This document shows, one piece after another, positions 11,907 through 22,925 of a stretch of DNA of 64,000 nucleotides (positions within the stretch are counted from its first letter, which is position 1; the number at the start of each line of letters is the position of its first letter). The stretch spans positions 141,413,913 to 141,477,912 of the forward strand of contig NC_061862.1 of assembly GCF_907164915.1 (NCBI RefSeq), read 5' to 3'. The stretch is from Impatiens glandulifera. Its lineage: Eukaryota; Streptophyta; Magnoliopsida; Ericales; Balsaminaceae. The translations under genes and the position numbers were made by a program. The notes below the pieces were generated by a model that saw only the letters and a list, made by a program, of their open reading frames with translations, made no database searches and had not been told where the DNA came from.

Positions 11907-11908
<2 letters not shown>

Positions 11909-11941
<33 letters not shown>
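11909..11941. repeat. (AT)n microsatellite upstream of zinc-finger copy A
   Basis: An AT run of about 33 bases ends some 70 bases before the likely start codon of the broken zinc-finger copy. It replaces the region that in copies B and C holds the conserved TATA element. Confidence 0.95.
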
Positions 11942-11943
<2 letters not shown>

Positions 11944-12010
11944 CATCACAAACACTATTATATCAACTTTCAAATATATATGTTTTCTCTACAAGTTGTA
12001 CAAGTTCAAA

Positions 12011-12583
12011 ATGTCTCAAAACTTTGTAAGCATTTTGGATATATACAAGGAGAAAACAAATATCTTACCGGTGGCATGTAAACTTTGTAATAAGATGTTT
12101 ATAAATACTATAGAGTATGTTAACCATTTTCAAATGGTTTATCAAGTGGACAACAATGTCACCCTACAAGATGACCGCATGATGGATCTTCATTGTTTTT
12201 GTACCGAATTTGTTTCAAATTCAAATGCTCAGACGAACAATAGTTCAGTACAAATTGCGTTCAATAAGGTAAACACGTTGTTAATTGACACGAGGGATAA
12301 AGGAAAGAGAATTGGGTCATAGAACCATCAACCCTCGTTATCTACTATGCACTATAATCTTTACCAGTTATTATCTCTGATATACACAATAGCTAAACCA
12401 AAAATTTCTCCAAATTTTCAGAATGCTATTGTCAACTCATAATTTTTCATCTATGATCGTGGGAATGATGATAGTCATAATCCTACGAAATCATTTATCA
12501 ATAAATTGGATCTAAAGGATATTCAACCAAGAAAAAGACAAATCAGCGATTTAACCTTAAAGCTCTTAAAAAAAGACAAATAA
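12011..12583 (+). pseudogene. C2H2 zinc-finger/EAR protein, broken copy A
   Basis: The first open part starts at 12011 (MSQNFV) and runs 103 codons to 12322. It aligns with genes B (26885) and C (47312) around the finger: ACKLCNKMF, then a His, then Tyr where the second zinc-binding His should be, followed by a VDNNVTLQDDRMMDL block matching NNAVLPNGTMLDL in B. After the stop at 12320-12322, homology reappears at about 12490-12583 as KSFINKLD and SDLTLKL, matching the KPFINQLD block and C-terminal EAR motif of C, but with extra residues added after it. Loss of the second His, the early stop and the missing conserved promoter all point to a pseudogene. A short functional protein cannot be excluded. 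Confidence 0.75.
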
Positions 12584-13151
12584 TGATATATTTTCTTGAA
12601 TCCATTTTATTACTTAATATTGTTTCTTTTAATTAAGTAACTTTTATTTCTTTTATAATTTATAATATTTTGTCTTTAGCTATATTATTTATTTATTTGC
12701 TTATAAGAAATTATTTTATCAACTATTATTTATATTAAATCGTTTTGTTTTATTCTTTGTCTTTATTTTCTGTAGTCAAAGTAATTAAATTGTTATTTAA
12801 ATATTCATTAACATGATTTTTCATAAAGATGTAATAAAAACTTTAATTAGACACTAGATTGAAAACATACACAAAACAAAAGTAAAAAAGTGCCATAAAC
12901 ACTGGGTAAAGATATGAAAAAACTAGCTTTCTATGGTCTCGTCAAGCAGATCTTCAACACTCGGAGAAACTGGAAGTTCGAACTGAACTTCGGGCAATAT
13001 ATAATGGCAGGAGCTTATAAATAACCAAACTGACTAAAACTTACTATTAATAGAAAAATAGTTGTCCATAATCAACATTGAGATAATACATACAATAAAT
13101 TCCGAGTATTATTTATGAACAAGAAATTCAACAAAGTAAGGAAGACAGACT

Positions 13152-13330
13152 CATTACAACAAAAAAGACTTTCGGCGACGCTTAAAAAGACTTCTCTCAA
13201 CCCTTAAAAGCGTCAAAGATATTACCGACACCAATTCTTGCGTCGCCAGAAGCAGGGTGGGCGCAAGTTATAACGACGTTTAATTAAGCGTCGGAAACAT
13301 TAATTTAAGCATTGCTAAAAGTATATTTAT
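13152..13330 (+). mobile_element. CACTA transposon terminal region (left end)
   Basis: The terminus reads CATTACAACAAAAAAG, one change from CACTACAAC. It is followed by subterminal repeats around GCGACGCTT / AAGCGTCG (13176, 13208, 13245, 13285) and a GGGTGGGCGCAAG segment. The first 170 bases closely match the left end at 48370 and the reverse complement of the right end at 33846. No matching right end was found before 20500; the internal region holds a gypsy insertion (14594-17626). Confidence 0.8.
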
Positions 13331-14588
13331 TTTTTTAAGATTTCTTAATATTATAATATTGATTTTTTTTTACAAATTTATTTGAATATTTTTTTTTATT
13401 AAATTAAAGAATCATTAAGAAAATTTATTTTATACTAATTATTGACATTTTTAATTATAACAAAATTATGATAAATTCTCTTAACACAATTATCTAATAA
13501 AATCACAATTATCTCATAATATCATATCTTAGTCAAAAGATTTCAAACAAACAAAATAATTTTGAACAATAAAGCTGAAATAGAAAACTAAAAATAGATG
13601 ATTTTCTTCTACTTGATCTTCTTCTTGGGTCTCACTACAGTTATGTAAAAAAATATTATTTTTAAGATACAAAATAAAAATGGTATTTTAATGTGAATTA
13701 AATATAGACAAAATTTTAAAAAAAAAACCTGGTTGATATATCCAAATTTCTTCTTCCTGACAACTAATGATGAATATTTCAGTCAGCAATCATTAACATC
13801 AAAAGAAAAATCTAATACAAATGATTAATTTTCATTCTATAATATTATAATTCAAACAGAAAGTATAAACTTTCATATAAGCAGATTAACCATATTAGAA
13901 GAATAATCACAAGATACACACATCTAATATTATAATTAGAGATCTAACAGTTTATTGCCAATTATGAATATTGTAATAATAATAAAAAAGACATAACAAG
14001 ATAAAAAAATACCTTACGTAGATTCATTTTTGCATAACCTGAAAGATGACAATTCGAGAATGAATACTTCAGTCAATCAGCCATCAATACCATCAAAAGA
14101 GAAAACCAAAACCAAATGATTAATTTTATATTTACAGTACTATAACTCAAACAAAAATATATAAAACAAGCTCGAGACTACTACAAAATATGCAATAATT
14201 TTCTCATGCAACAAGCTTTTCGGCCATGTGTAAAACTTAGCCTTCACATTGCATATTCCCTCGTCTAATTGGACCATGAACACATCTTACTATAAGTTTA
14301 TCAAAAATAATAAATTGATTATCAATACTCAAATTATTTAAGGAAATGAAGAACATACTGTAACCAGTACTACATTATCCATTGCACAAATCTATGTGGA
14401 ATACACTAGAAATAACATGCTACAAGAAACGCTAGAAACGCTGGAAGTTGGATGACAATGGACACATCATGGGTGGGAAAGGGAGTAACTTTACAGAGAC
14501 AAAGAATATCATAACAACATAAAAATACTTTCAAGTTTCTTCGACTAAATTGTCAATAAAATAAATATTCTGACTGACAAATAAATAA
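13331..14588. other. AT-rich interior of a CACTA-like element
   Basis: No convincing coding sequence. A degenerate duplication is visible: the stretch ATTTCAGTCAGCAATC...CATCAAAAGA near 13776-13805 recurs as ACTTCAGTCAATCAGCC...CATCAAAAGA near 14067-14100, with similar following sequence. This may be repeated non-coding or exon-flanking sequence of captured DNA. Confidence 0.5.
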
Positions 14589-14593
14589 TAAAC

Positions 14594-15055
14594 TCTTAGG
14601 CTTTAAACTATAACCGGGCCTTTCATGTTCTTTAATTCAAGAAACGGGTTCATAATGATCGGGCCGATGGTGGAATTCAACACTCAAGCGCAGCGGACAT
14701 AGAATGAGAAAAGAATTCGAGGTTAAGGAGAGAAGAGCCAAAAGGGAGAAGAGAAATACCATTAGATTACACCTAGTAGTCCAAGAAGGGGGAGGAGGGC
14801 ATCACCAAAATATTCAATTCATCGCCCCAAAAAGTGGGGTGGGCATCACCATTTAAAGAGGCTGGTTTACCCAAAACTATTCGGTAACAACTACTTCCAA
14901 AATAACAGAATTCGGTTTCAAGAGAAATAAGAGAGAAAGGAAACAATACAGAATTATTCAATAAAAACATAAACTGGCCCATATGCACACTTGGGCTAGG
15001 AGACGAGTGCATAAAATGTTTTAGTACCGATGTTTTTGATGAGCAGACCGTAACA
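14594..15055 (-). repeat. 3' LTR of the gypsy element
   Basis: The sequence begins TCTTAGGC (mutated from TGTTAGGC) and ends CCGTAACA. It matches the right LTR across its length apart from base changes and the loss of a CGAGAGATAACTTAGAGC-containing segment near 14800. Confidence 0.93.
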
Positions 15056-15056
15056 T

Positions 15057-15070
15057 AATCTCCCCCTTTG
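15057..15070 (-). other. polypurine tract of the gypsy element
   Basis: On the minus strand CAAAGGGGGAGAT lies next to the 3' LTR, the position where plus-strand DNA synthesis is primed in LTR elements. Confidence 0.8.
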
Positions 15071-15113
15071 AGGTTCGTCGACCTCGACGAAAAGAACATG
15101 GACTGGTTAGCCT

Positions 15114-17112
15114 CTAATACGCATCTTCAACTTCAAAACTATTGCTTCGGTCGGGCTTCAAAATATTCAGCAAGCTTCGCCGCATAGGACCGGACATCTT
15201 AAAAATCTTTCGGCAGAATCGTTTCAGTAGTGGAGCTGGTCGAGTCCTCGCCATTCCGCCCATGTCTGGAATTTCTGTGCACCCAAGGTCGAGTTTTTCA
15301 GTGTTTAGAGCTGGCCTTGGTTGCTGCAATGTCCCCAGCGCGTGGTTCAAAAATAATTTCTTCTAACTTCGATTAAACTCCATACTTGGTTCAAAAATCC
15401 AGGCCAAGTCTTTTTCCCGAACCAGCATAACAGCAGCATCGAAGGAGCCATAACTTCTAATTAGATCGTTAGGAATATCTTCCAAGGTCATTGTCGCGAG
15501 TGAAACAATTTGGCCTTCGGGCTTACTCTTTACTTGCATTTTGGAAGCAACAATATATTCATCTAAGGTCTTTTCCAACTGGTTTCCATGCATCAAACTG
15601 GCCTGCGACCGAGGAATCTCCTTTAGGACCGTGGTTCTATCTTGCTTCTCATAGGATAGGGTCAGCTTTTTCAAAGTCCCAAGAAGACGGGCCTAGAGTA
15701 ATCAGCCATTCAATTCCCAACACAATATCATATCCGTCCATGGAAATTACCTTCATTTCTGTTTGGTATTCATTGCCTTCCATCGACCACTTCAAGTCCT
15801 TGCAAACACTAGAGCATAACACATTAGACCCATCGACCACTCTAACCGATTGCACCTGGGTTGCTATGCTTTTGTGGTCTATTTTTTCCAAAATCCTGCT
15901 ATTGATAAAATTGTGGGTGCTGCCTGTATCGATCAAGATCACTACCGGTAGGTTCCCAATTTTGCCAAGAATCTGGAGCGTTTGAAAAGCTTTAGACCCG
16001 GTCAAGGCATGTAAAGATATGGTTGATTCATCCCTTGGGCCGAGCAATGAAGGTAGATCATTCAAAACAGGTTCTTGGTCGGGTTCTTGGTCTTCTTGAT
16101 TTGCCGAAACCATGAATAACTTTGATTTATATCTATGGTTTGGTTGCCATTTTTCATTGCAAGAGTAGCATAGGCCCTTCTTTCGCTTTTCATCCATTGA
16201 GGCTGGGTCTAATTGCTTAACATGGCCCTGATTTGCATTTGAAGAGGACCCATATGATGAATTCTTGAAGTCGGTATTGGTGCTTGGCCCGACTGTGTTG
16301 ATATTGGATGGCGTGGGCAACAACGGTGTTTCAGCGCTGTACAAGTTACCACTGCTCATTAAGGACCGATATGTTGCTTCTTGGACTTTATCCATGGCCA
16401 TGGCTTCGTTTAAAGAATCTGGGAATAGCAACCTGATGCAGTTCGCAATCTCTTCCCTTAGACCGGACAAGTAGCAATCTATGACGTATTCTCTTGGCAT
16501 GCTGTAGAGTTTTTGAGAGATCGACATGTATCGCAGATTATATTCTTGAACCGACCCAACCTGTTTTAAATTCATCAGCTGTCTCATTGTTGTGTCATGT
16601 ATAGAGGGCCCGAATTTAGTCATAAGGTCTCTTTTGAACACGTCCCAAGATAAGGCTTCCATATGATTTCGGTTTTGAAGATATGACTCATACCACATTC
16701 TTGCTTCGCCAGAAAAATAAATGGGGGCGATTTCTAATTTACTGGCATCCTTGGTTTTTTCCACCCAGAAAAATTGCTCGGCATTTATTAGTCAGCCCTC
16801 GACATCCGACCCATCAAACCGAGGAAAATCGACCTTGGTTAGCCGAGTAGGAGGAGCATAGTGTTGGTCACGGTTCTGGCCAGGGTGCGGGGGCCTAAAT
16901 GGTGAAGGACCGTGGCAAGAATTATCATCATAGGGTCTGTGGAGGGGTTCTTGCATATTTCCAGATGCCCCGCTCTCAAAGGCTGCCATACGTTCTTCAG
17001 CCGCATCAAATCTTCGGTCTATGGCAGCTTGCATTGCAGCTGTTTGTGGGGACATGTTTTCAATAAGGGCCTTGAGCGCATCCATTTCTGATTGCTGGCG
17101 AGTTTCTACCAT
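15114..17112 (-). pseudogene. gypsy gag-protease polyprotein, interrupted
   Basis: Starts at 17112 with MVETRQQSEMDAL, typical of Ty3/gypsy gag, and reaches DFPRFDGSDVEG. A TGA then interrupts it at about 16794, where in-frame coding continues (LINAEQFFWVEKT). The next 371 aa (16764-15649) hold the retrotransposon gag core (WDVFKRDLMTKFGP), a CYSCNEKWQPNHRYK zinc-knuckle-like motif and the protease motif ILIDTGSTHNFI with a downstream DIVLGIEWL flap-side strand. A one-base frameshift near 15660 shifts the frame to LTLSYEKQDRTT, which continues to 15363. Sequence from 15350 to 15114 has no recognised domain. RT, RNase H and integrase are absent. Confidence 0.88.
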
Positions 17113-17127
17113 GTTGAGAGTCGGTCA

Positions 17128-17139
17128 GCTCTGATACCA
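17128..17139 (-). other. primer-binding site of the gypsy element (tRNA-iMet)
   Basis: The minus strand reads TGGTATCAGAGC, 3 bases inside the 5' LTR edge at 17143. Confidence 0.93.
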
Positions 17140-17142
17140 ATA

Positions 17143-17626
17143 TGTTAGGCTTTAAACTATAACCGAGCCTTTCAAGTTCTTTAATTCAAGAAACGGGTTC
17201 TTGATGATTGGGCCGATGGTGGAATTCAACACTCAAGCGCAGCGGACATAAAATGAGAAGAGAATTCGAGGTTAAGGAGAGAAGAGCCAAAGGGGAGAAG
17301 AGAAATACCACTAGATTACACCTAGTAGTCCAAGAAGGGGGAGGAGGGCCGAGAGATAACTTAGAGCACCAAGTTCCAAAATCTTCAATTCATCGCCCCA
17401 AAAAGTGGGGTGGGCATCACCATTTAAAGAGGCTGGTTTACCCAAAAGTATTCGGTTACAACTACTTCCAAAATAATAGAATTCGGTTTCAAGAGAAATA
17501 AGAGAGAAAGGAAACAAAACAGAATTATTCAATAAAAACATAAACTGGCCCATATGCACACTTGGGCTGGGAGACATGTGCATAAAATATTTTAGGACCG
17601 AGGTTTTTGATGAGCAGACCGTAACA
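17143..17626 (-). repeat. 5' LTR of the gypsy element
   Basis: A 484-bp segment with TGTTAGGC and CCGTAACA ends, matching 14594-15055. The target duplication TAAAC follows directly. Confidence 0.93.
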
Positions 17627-17631
17627 TAAAC

Positions 17632-20529
17632 TTAAGTAGAGTAGATAAATTCAATTTTAACCCTAAAAATTTCAATCTTGATAAAACCATCAAACAACAA
17701 CAGAACAAGAAAGAATAGATCAAATCCAACACATAAAATTTGATCACAATAGAGTCCAAACTTATTATTCAATACAAATAAGATTAAATATTATATTAAT
17801 TTACTGTACCAAAATATTACTAACAAACTATTTATATTATAACTATGATATAATTTTCTATCCTTCAATCTCAATATTCTTTGATTGTTTAAACATGATT
17901 TTAAGGACACGCCACAAACAAAAACCATCTAAATATGAAGAAAACTATATACTTTAATACATATATACATAGAAGATGGATTAAAGGGAAACCAATAAAG
18001 TAACAAATAAAAAAGGAAATCAAAATCGTTTTACAGTTTTAACAAAATGACCAATTTCAGGTAGAGAAACTTTCAGGTGCAAATTTATCTGCACCACTTC
18101 ATACTTAGCCTTCTTAAAAGACAACTTAGCACAACAACATGATCTAAAGTTATAGATGAGAAGTTTGTAGTTTAACAAGAAGGATGCAACTAAAGGTATA
18201 ATTTACATCTTACTTGGTCCACCTGAACCAAAGACAAAAGAGAAATATGCAAAGATCATACAAAGCAAATGGAGCAAAAAGAGAAGTGAGAAAACCTGGA
18301 CAGCAAGAGCAAAAAGAGCGCAATACAATGTAGATTCCTAGAGAAGCATTTAACTCTTCTTGGAAGCAATCCAGTCAGTCCCTTCTCTTTGAGTCAACTA
18401 AGATTTCTATTATCATCAACAATAGAGGTTTCACATACAATAATAGTAGTAGAAAGCATAGAAAAAACAATTCTCTTAAAATGAACGTGCGTCTATTCAC
18501 ACATTATCTATAAAAATAAGTTGGGTTAGTCATTCAGATTTCAGACACACGCTAATTTCTGATAGTAAGGTTGAAGCTTTATTTGTTAACTTCAAAATGT
18601 AGGTTTCAGAGGCTTAAGAACATTAGTATACACATTTCTCTTGATTTGCATAAAGTACCTTCTTGAAATACCAGAACACCATATACATTTTTTTATGGCT
18701 AAGTTAAAATATAGGGAAGACTGTAGCCATCGTTTCATGAATATGACTGTTCATCATCTGTTTGCTTTAGGAAAGAGTGAATCAATAAATACGAGTTCAT
18801 GATTTGCTTAATTTCATTGTGTCCAATTTACTAATTTGAGATATAAAGTAAAAGAATCATATCATATAAATACATCCTTCTTAAAGCGTATAAACAACTT
18901 GTTATGTATATATTTAATATTTTTAACAAACGTGAGACAAGATATGAAGAATACTAAGACAGCTAACCGTAATCATTCAATTGTGATGATGATAAGAATT
19001 AAGACCTCAAACATGGGCTTGGAATTGCCTGTAAACACCTTATTGGATAGTTAAGAATGTTACAATGTATGAAAGAAAAACCTATATACGTGTGAGTGTG
19101 CTTGTAAGTTGTAATTTGTATGGAGAGTACAGCAACTCACTCATAAAGATGGTTCAATCAACTATAAAGAAGTATCTACAATAAAAAACAGTGACCTAAA
19201 TAAGTCAAATATATACCATAATTCATCCTTAAAACAAAGAAGTATAACCATTCTTCACTCATAAAGATGGTTCAATCATCTAGTGCAGCGATATACAACC
19301 TAACATCAAAATCCAACTGAAAATAACTGAGAAATCCAAAACACTACAACAAGGGGCAAATCTATGAGCCCAGCATCTACAATAAAACCAACCTAAATAA
19401 GTCGCATATAGGCTTATATCAAAGGTTCTACTAATTGATATGATTCTACAAATAATTGAAATTAAATTTATTGATCTATATCTTCAGTTTTTGGAAACTT
19501 TTATTAAAGTACACATCATTATTTTCTAGTAAGTAGCCTCAACAATCATCACCCTACAAGTCTGCAAAATTGCATTCATGTAGATCTGTTAAAAACCATT
19601 TAAAGCATTAAGAATTATATTTACTTAGATAATTAAAGATGTCAATAAACAATCAATTCCACAAATAATAGGAGACCAGAATATCATGCACTTAAAAATG
19701 ACAGAATTCAATAGTTTAAGTCAAAAGAAGAGATGCAAAAGGAAAAGAGGTTCATGCTAATGGTATAGAGCAGTTCCAAATCAATAGATGTTTGACATCA
19801 ATAACATAATAGTATATCTAAACTTCCATTCTAGGACATGAAAGTTTACCAAAATTAGTAAAAATCTGCATTGTATTTAACCAAAATTTAAACAAGAACA
19901 TAACTTAACTCATGTTCAATGTCAACAAATACATAGCATTACTTTAGGGTTTGTAAAATAGTGCATGTAGGACTAAAAAATTGCCTCCAAACGATGTACA
20001 TGAGAAGGCGATAAAGAAAGTGAGGAAGATAATACTATTTATATCGGGTGAAATTAGAATTCAATCAGACTTCTAAGCACCGATTAACTATAATCAAAAT
20101 ACTGGCCAAGTTACATTCCTCTAGGTATAAGGACCAACGAAGCTACGCAATCAATGGTTCAGCAATGTAAAAAAGATAGACATAATCAATGCAATATAAG
20201 TATGCATTCAGAGATAGACATGTAAATAAGCCGGAAAGAAGAATCACATACCTTGTGTATTTTTACTAGAACTGTGAAAATGGAGCTGAAGTATACAAAT
20301 GAGTTGTATTGTTCAACGCATATCTGAGAGATGAAGAAAAAGTAAGCTTGACCTGAAAATTCAAGAGAGATAGAGATAAAGAAGAAAACCTAGAATTTGG
20401 GTAGAGAAAGAAACGGTCGTGAGAGTGATATAATTTAGGCAGTTTCACAGAGAAGAAAAAATAATGGGCTGATGTAGGTTAATATTTACTGAGAGAGAAA
20501 AATAGAATTGGGCTTAAAGTAGTTTTTAT
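17632..20529. other. non-coding region, possibly CACTA interior with captured exons
   Basis: No frame of convincing length or homology was recognised. Short AT-rich repeats occur, for example CTCATAAAGATGGTTCAATCA at 19141-19161 and again near 19259, and a CATCTACAATAAAA...CTAAATAAGTC pair near 19170 and 19375. A GA-rich stretch at 20310-20460 followed by GGGCTGATG and TTGGGCTTA resembles a 5'UTR/promoter edge on the minus strand, but this is inference only. Confidence 0.4.
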
Positions 20530-21320
20530 ATTGAAGAGAATTGGGCTTGAGAATGGTTTGCAACAGAACCTCGACAACTACTTTGACATTAAAAACGAGG
20601 TTTAGCAATTTTTTGCATTAACTACATATTTCGCAACTAAATTTTCAATTACATATAGACATTGTAAATCGCACGGTTGAAACTTGCAATTATTTTATAA
20701 TAGTTTGTACAACAATACTTGCACTAATTAGCAATTTAATGTAAAATATCTCTTAAGTTTGAAACTAAAACTAACCATGATTAATATAAACATGCATTAT
20801 GTTTTGCAATATATTTCTTCCTAATAAATAATCTATTTTACAATAGAAACTACAACATGAATCATTTGCAAATAATAAAAATACAGTGCAAAATGAATGG
20901 CTTTTTGGTTCCCAAGTTCTTTTCTTTGGTTTTGGCGAAAAATAAATTTCACGCGGGCACATGAAATTTTTACAAGTTAATTAAACTGTAACTATTTATG
21001 CAATAAATATTAACTGTGCAATATAATTTTGGACCGAAGGATATACAACTATTTATGCCATTTATTAATTAAAAAAATATTGCAATGAATATTGCAGATC
21101 AAATGGCATTTTTAGTAATTAAATTTTTTGCTTTCGGGTAGATTTAAGCAAATTTGCGCTACAACGATTTACGCATTAAACAAGAATGACCGCTATATTG
21201 CAATAATCTTCGCAATGTACTAATTGAAAATATATTGCACTGAATATTGCAGATCCAATAATATTCAAATAATCCTGCATACATTCAAATAATCCAGCAT
21301 ATATTCAATATACCATACAT
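20530..21320. mobile_element. CACTA transposon subterminal region with TTGCAAT-type repeats
   Basis: Short motifs related to TTGCAATA, TTGCAAT and TTTTGCAA in both orientations are scattered through this AT-rich stretch (e.g. near 20615, 20805, 20895, 21015, 21080, 21200, 21235). Such clusters are typical of CACTA subterminal DNA, where transposase binds. It directly adjoins a DUF4216 transposase remnant. An exact CACTA terminus was not located, so the outer boundary is uncertain. Confidence 0.5.
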
Positions 21321-21328
21321 ATTATGCT

Positions 21329-21440
21329 AAACAACAACATTAAAATACGCAAGTACATCAACTTTAGTTTTCAAACAACAACATTAAAATATACAAGTAC
21401 ATCAGCATTAGTTTTTAAACAACAACATTAAAATATGTCA
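21329..21440. repeat. 44-bp tandem repeat, about 2.5 copies
   Basis: Units starting AAACAACAACATTAAAATA begin at 21329, 21373 and 21417, followed by a CAAGTACATCA-containing segment in the first two. They lie just downstream of the transposase stop codon on the minus strand. Confidence 0.88.
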
Positions 21441-21454
21441 TCTCCTGATTGTTC

Positions 21455-22015
21455 TTAGTCTCCTATAGCTTCAACTTCTCCATTTGTACCTATATCCGAA
21501 TCACTTTCTTGATGTTCACTTCCCTCTACACCACTTCCATGTAATCAAGTTTCCTCTAATCCATCTAACTCACCATTTAAAACATTTGGATCATTCAAAT
21601 CATTGACATCATACAAGGTAATATTCAGGGAAATATACAATTCTATGTTAGGATACTTATTTTGATACACCACTTCATTTGTCCATATGTCTTCTATCTT
21701 TTCTCTTGCCATCCATGATGAATTACGATCATTCATTAGGGTTGGATAGTTTGAATAGTACACTTGTATAACTTGTTGAGCAAGAAAAATGGATCGTATT
21801 TTGTATATCTACGATTCATGTTCACCTCAATCAGTCTATATGTGTTATTAACTCTAGTACCTCTAATAGGATCAAACCATAAACATTTGAATAGAACCAC
21901 ACGTAAGCATGGACCAAGATATTCTAATTCAATAATCTCCTCCAAAAGCCCATAATAATCTGAATCATTTGCATGAACGCAAATACTACTATTTATGGTT
22001 GATTTATAAGATCCC
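21455..22015 (-). pseudogene. CACTA (EnSpm) transposase C-terminal DUF4216 region
   Basis: Minus-strand frames give DYYGLLEEIIELEYLG, then VVLFKCLWFDPIRGTRVN and NRRYTKYDPFF (21990-21770), followed after a one-base frameshift by VYYSNYPTLMNDRNSSWMA (about 21770-21710). This is the DUF4216 pattern found at the C-terminal side of CACTA-type transposase genes. An acidic tail continues past an in-frame TGA at about 21547 to a stop at 21455-21457. The catalytic transposase domain is missing, because sequence beyond about 22020 is replaced by a copia remnant. A decayed fragment, not a working gene. Confidence 0.85.
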
Positions 22016-22059
22016 TAATCATCATCCCTCCACACATAGGCATTAATGAAGTATATTGA

Positions 22060-22463
22060 TTAACTAGTTGTTGGAGTGTTAGGACCAAATGATATGAAAT
22101 AAGATAGTTCTTTATCAATAACCCCCCTACCTTCCTGAATTTGTTGAGTGAACAAACATTGCTTCAGAAGCAACTTGTTGGTGAGTGACTTCGTCATATA
22201 GAGACTCTCCAACTTCAACCATAACCCAGTGGCCTTCTCCTCCTCTAAGACCTCAATGATAACATCGTCTACAAGACACAACATTATTATTTAATGTGTC
22301 TTCTCCTCCATAATGGTCATCTCAGTGGTTATATCTTCTCTTGATGACACTTTCAGTACCCCCATAGGCCCTGTTGTTTCAGCAAAGCCCGCATATTGAT
22401 CTGCCATATGATAAAACTGTTTCTCCCCGTGAACTTGTCGATTTTAATGTTCACTGCTTCCAT
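22060..22463 (-). pseudogene. copia gag N-terminal half
   Basis: Starts MEAVNIKIDKFTGRNSFIIW at 22463, continues MRALLKQQGLWGY, then after a frame break gives ATGLWLKLESLYMTKSLTNK and LKQCLF (22240-22150), the standard copia gag UBN2 pattern. It stops at 22060 without knuckle or protease. Confidence 0.88.
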
Positions 22464-22497
22464 CTCAGTTGAAGAACAAACAATCGAATAACCTGAA

Positions 22498-22509
22498 GCT
22501 CTGATACCA
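22498..22509 (-). other. copia primer-binding site (tRNA-iMet)
   Basis: The minus strand reads TGGTATCAGAGC, three bases from the LTR edge at 22513. Confidence 0.9.
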
Positions 22510-22512
22510 GTT

Positions 22513-22853
22513 TGTTATAACGGAACGCATAAAAATGACGTAAATAATAAATAGACAAAGATTTAACGTGGTTCACCAAGATAGAACTTGGCTACGTCCA
22601 CATAGAAGAGAGAAATTATTATTGAGAATATTGTTTATAGAGATGATATGACAAACTAGGGTTATAACACGAGTTTATATAACACTCGGTCCCCTAAAAC
22701 CCTAATATAGAAACCCTAACAAATAGAGAATTGGGTCGGCGCATTAAGAAGGCCCAACTATTCAAGTCTATTCAACCGTTACAAATACACTTTCATACAT
22801 AAATACTTTGGTTCTAGAACAATAAATTTATTTCTTTTAAAACATACTCAACA
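22513..22853 (-). repeat. 5' LTR of copia remnant
   Basis: 341 bp with TGTTATAAC and ACTCAACA ends. It holds an AACGTGGTTCACC segment common in plant copia LTRs. Confidence 0.8.
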
Positions 22854-22925
22854 ACACCCATTGGTGTCACCAGTTGGATTAGACTATTTTTTCTAGTACA
22901 GAAAATAGATTGATTTGGAACTATG

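Larger units (their letters stand above)
14594..17626 (-). mobile_element. Ty3/gypsy LTR element with gag and protease only (TR-GAG type)
   Basis: Two LTRs (14594-15055 and 17143-17626) flank about 2.1 kb. The primer-binding site lies beside the right LTR and a polypurine tract beside the left, so the element is on the minus strand. Direct 5-base target duplications TAAAC occur at 14589-14593 and 17627-17631. The internal part encodes gag and an aspartic protease but no RT, RNase H or integrase, so it would need another element to move. The left LTR lacks about 22 bases present in the right one and starts TC instead of TG. Confidence 0.93.
22060..22853 (-). mobile_element. Ty1/copia remnant: 5' LTR, PBS and start of gag
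   Basis: On the minus strand an LTR (22853-22513), a TGGTATCAGAGC primer-binding site (22509-22498) and the first part of gag are present. Homology ends near 22060, where CACTA sequence begins. Protease, integrase, RT and the 3' LTR are missing, so this is the 5' end of a truncated element. Confidence 0.87.

Noticed and set aside
11906..12010. N-terminal extension of copy A through the AT repeat (MIYIYIYIYI...)
   Set aside because: It is translation of a microsatellite; homology to B and C starts after 12011.
15491..15985. Plus-strand 164-aa open frame
   Set aside because: It lies opposite the gypsy gag-protease frame and has no recognisable domain.
14594..17626. Host gene with aspartic protease domain
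   Set aside because: LTRs, PBS, polypurine tract and target duplication show it is a retroelement.
19343..19358. Another CACTA terminus (CACTACAACAAGG)
   Set aside because: Only about 11 bases match and no GCGACGCTT-type or other subterminal repeats follow; probably chance.
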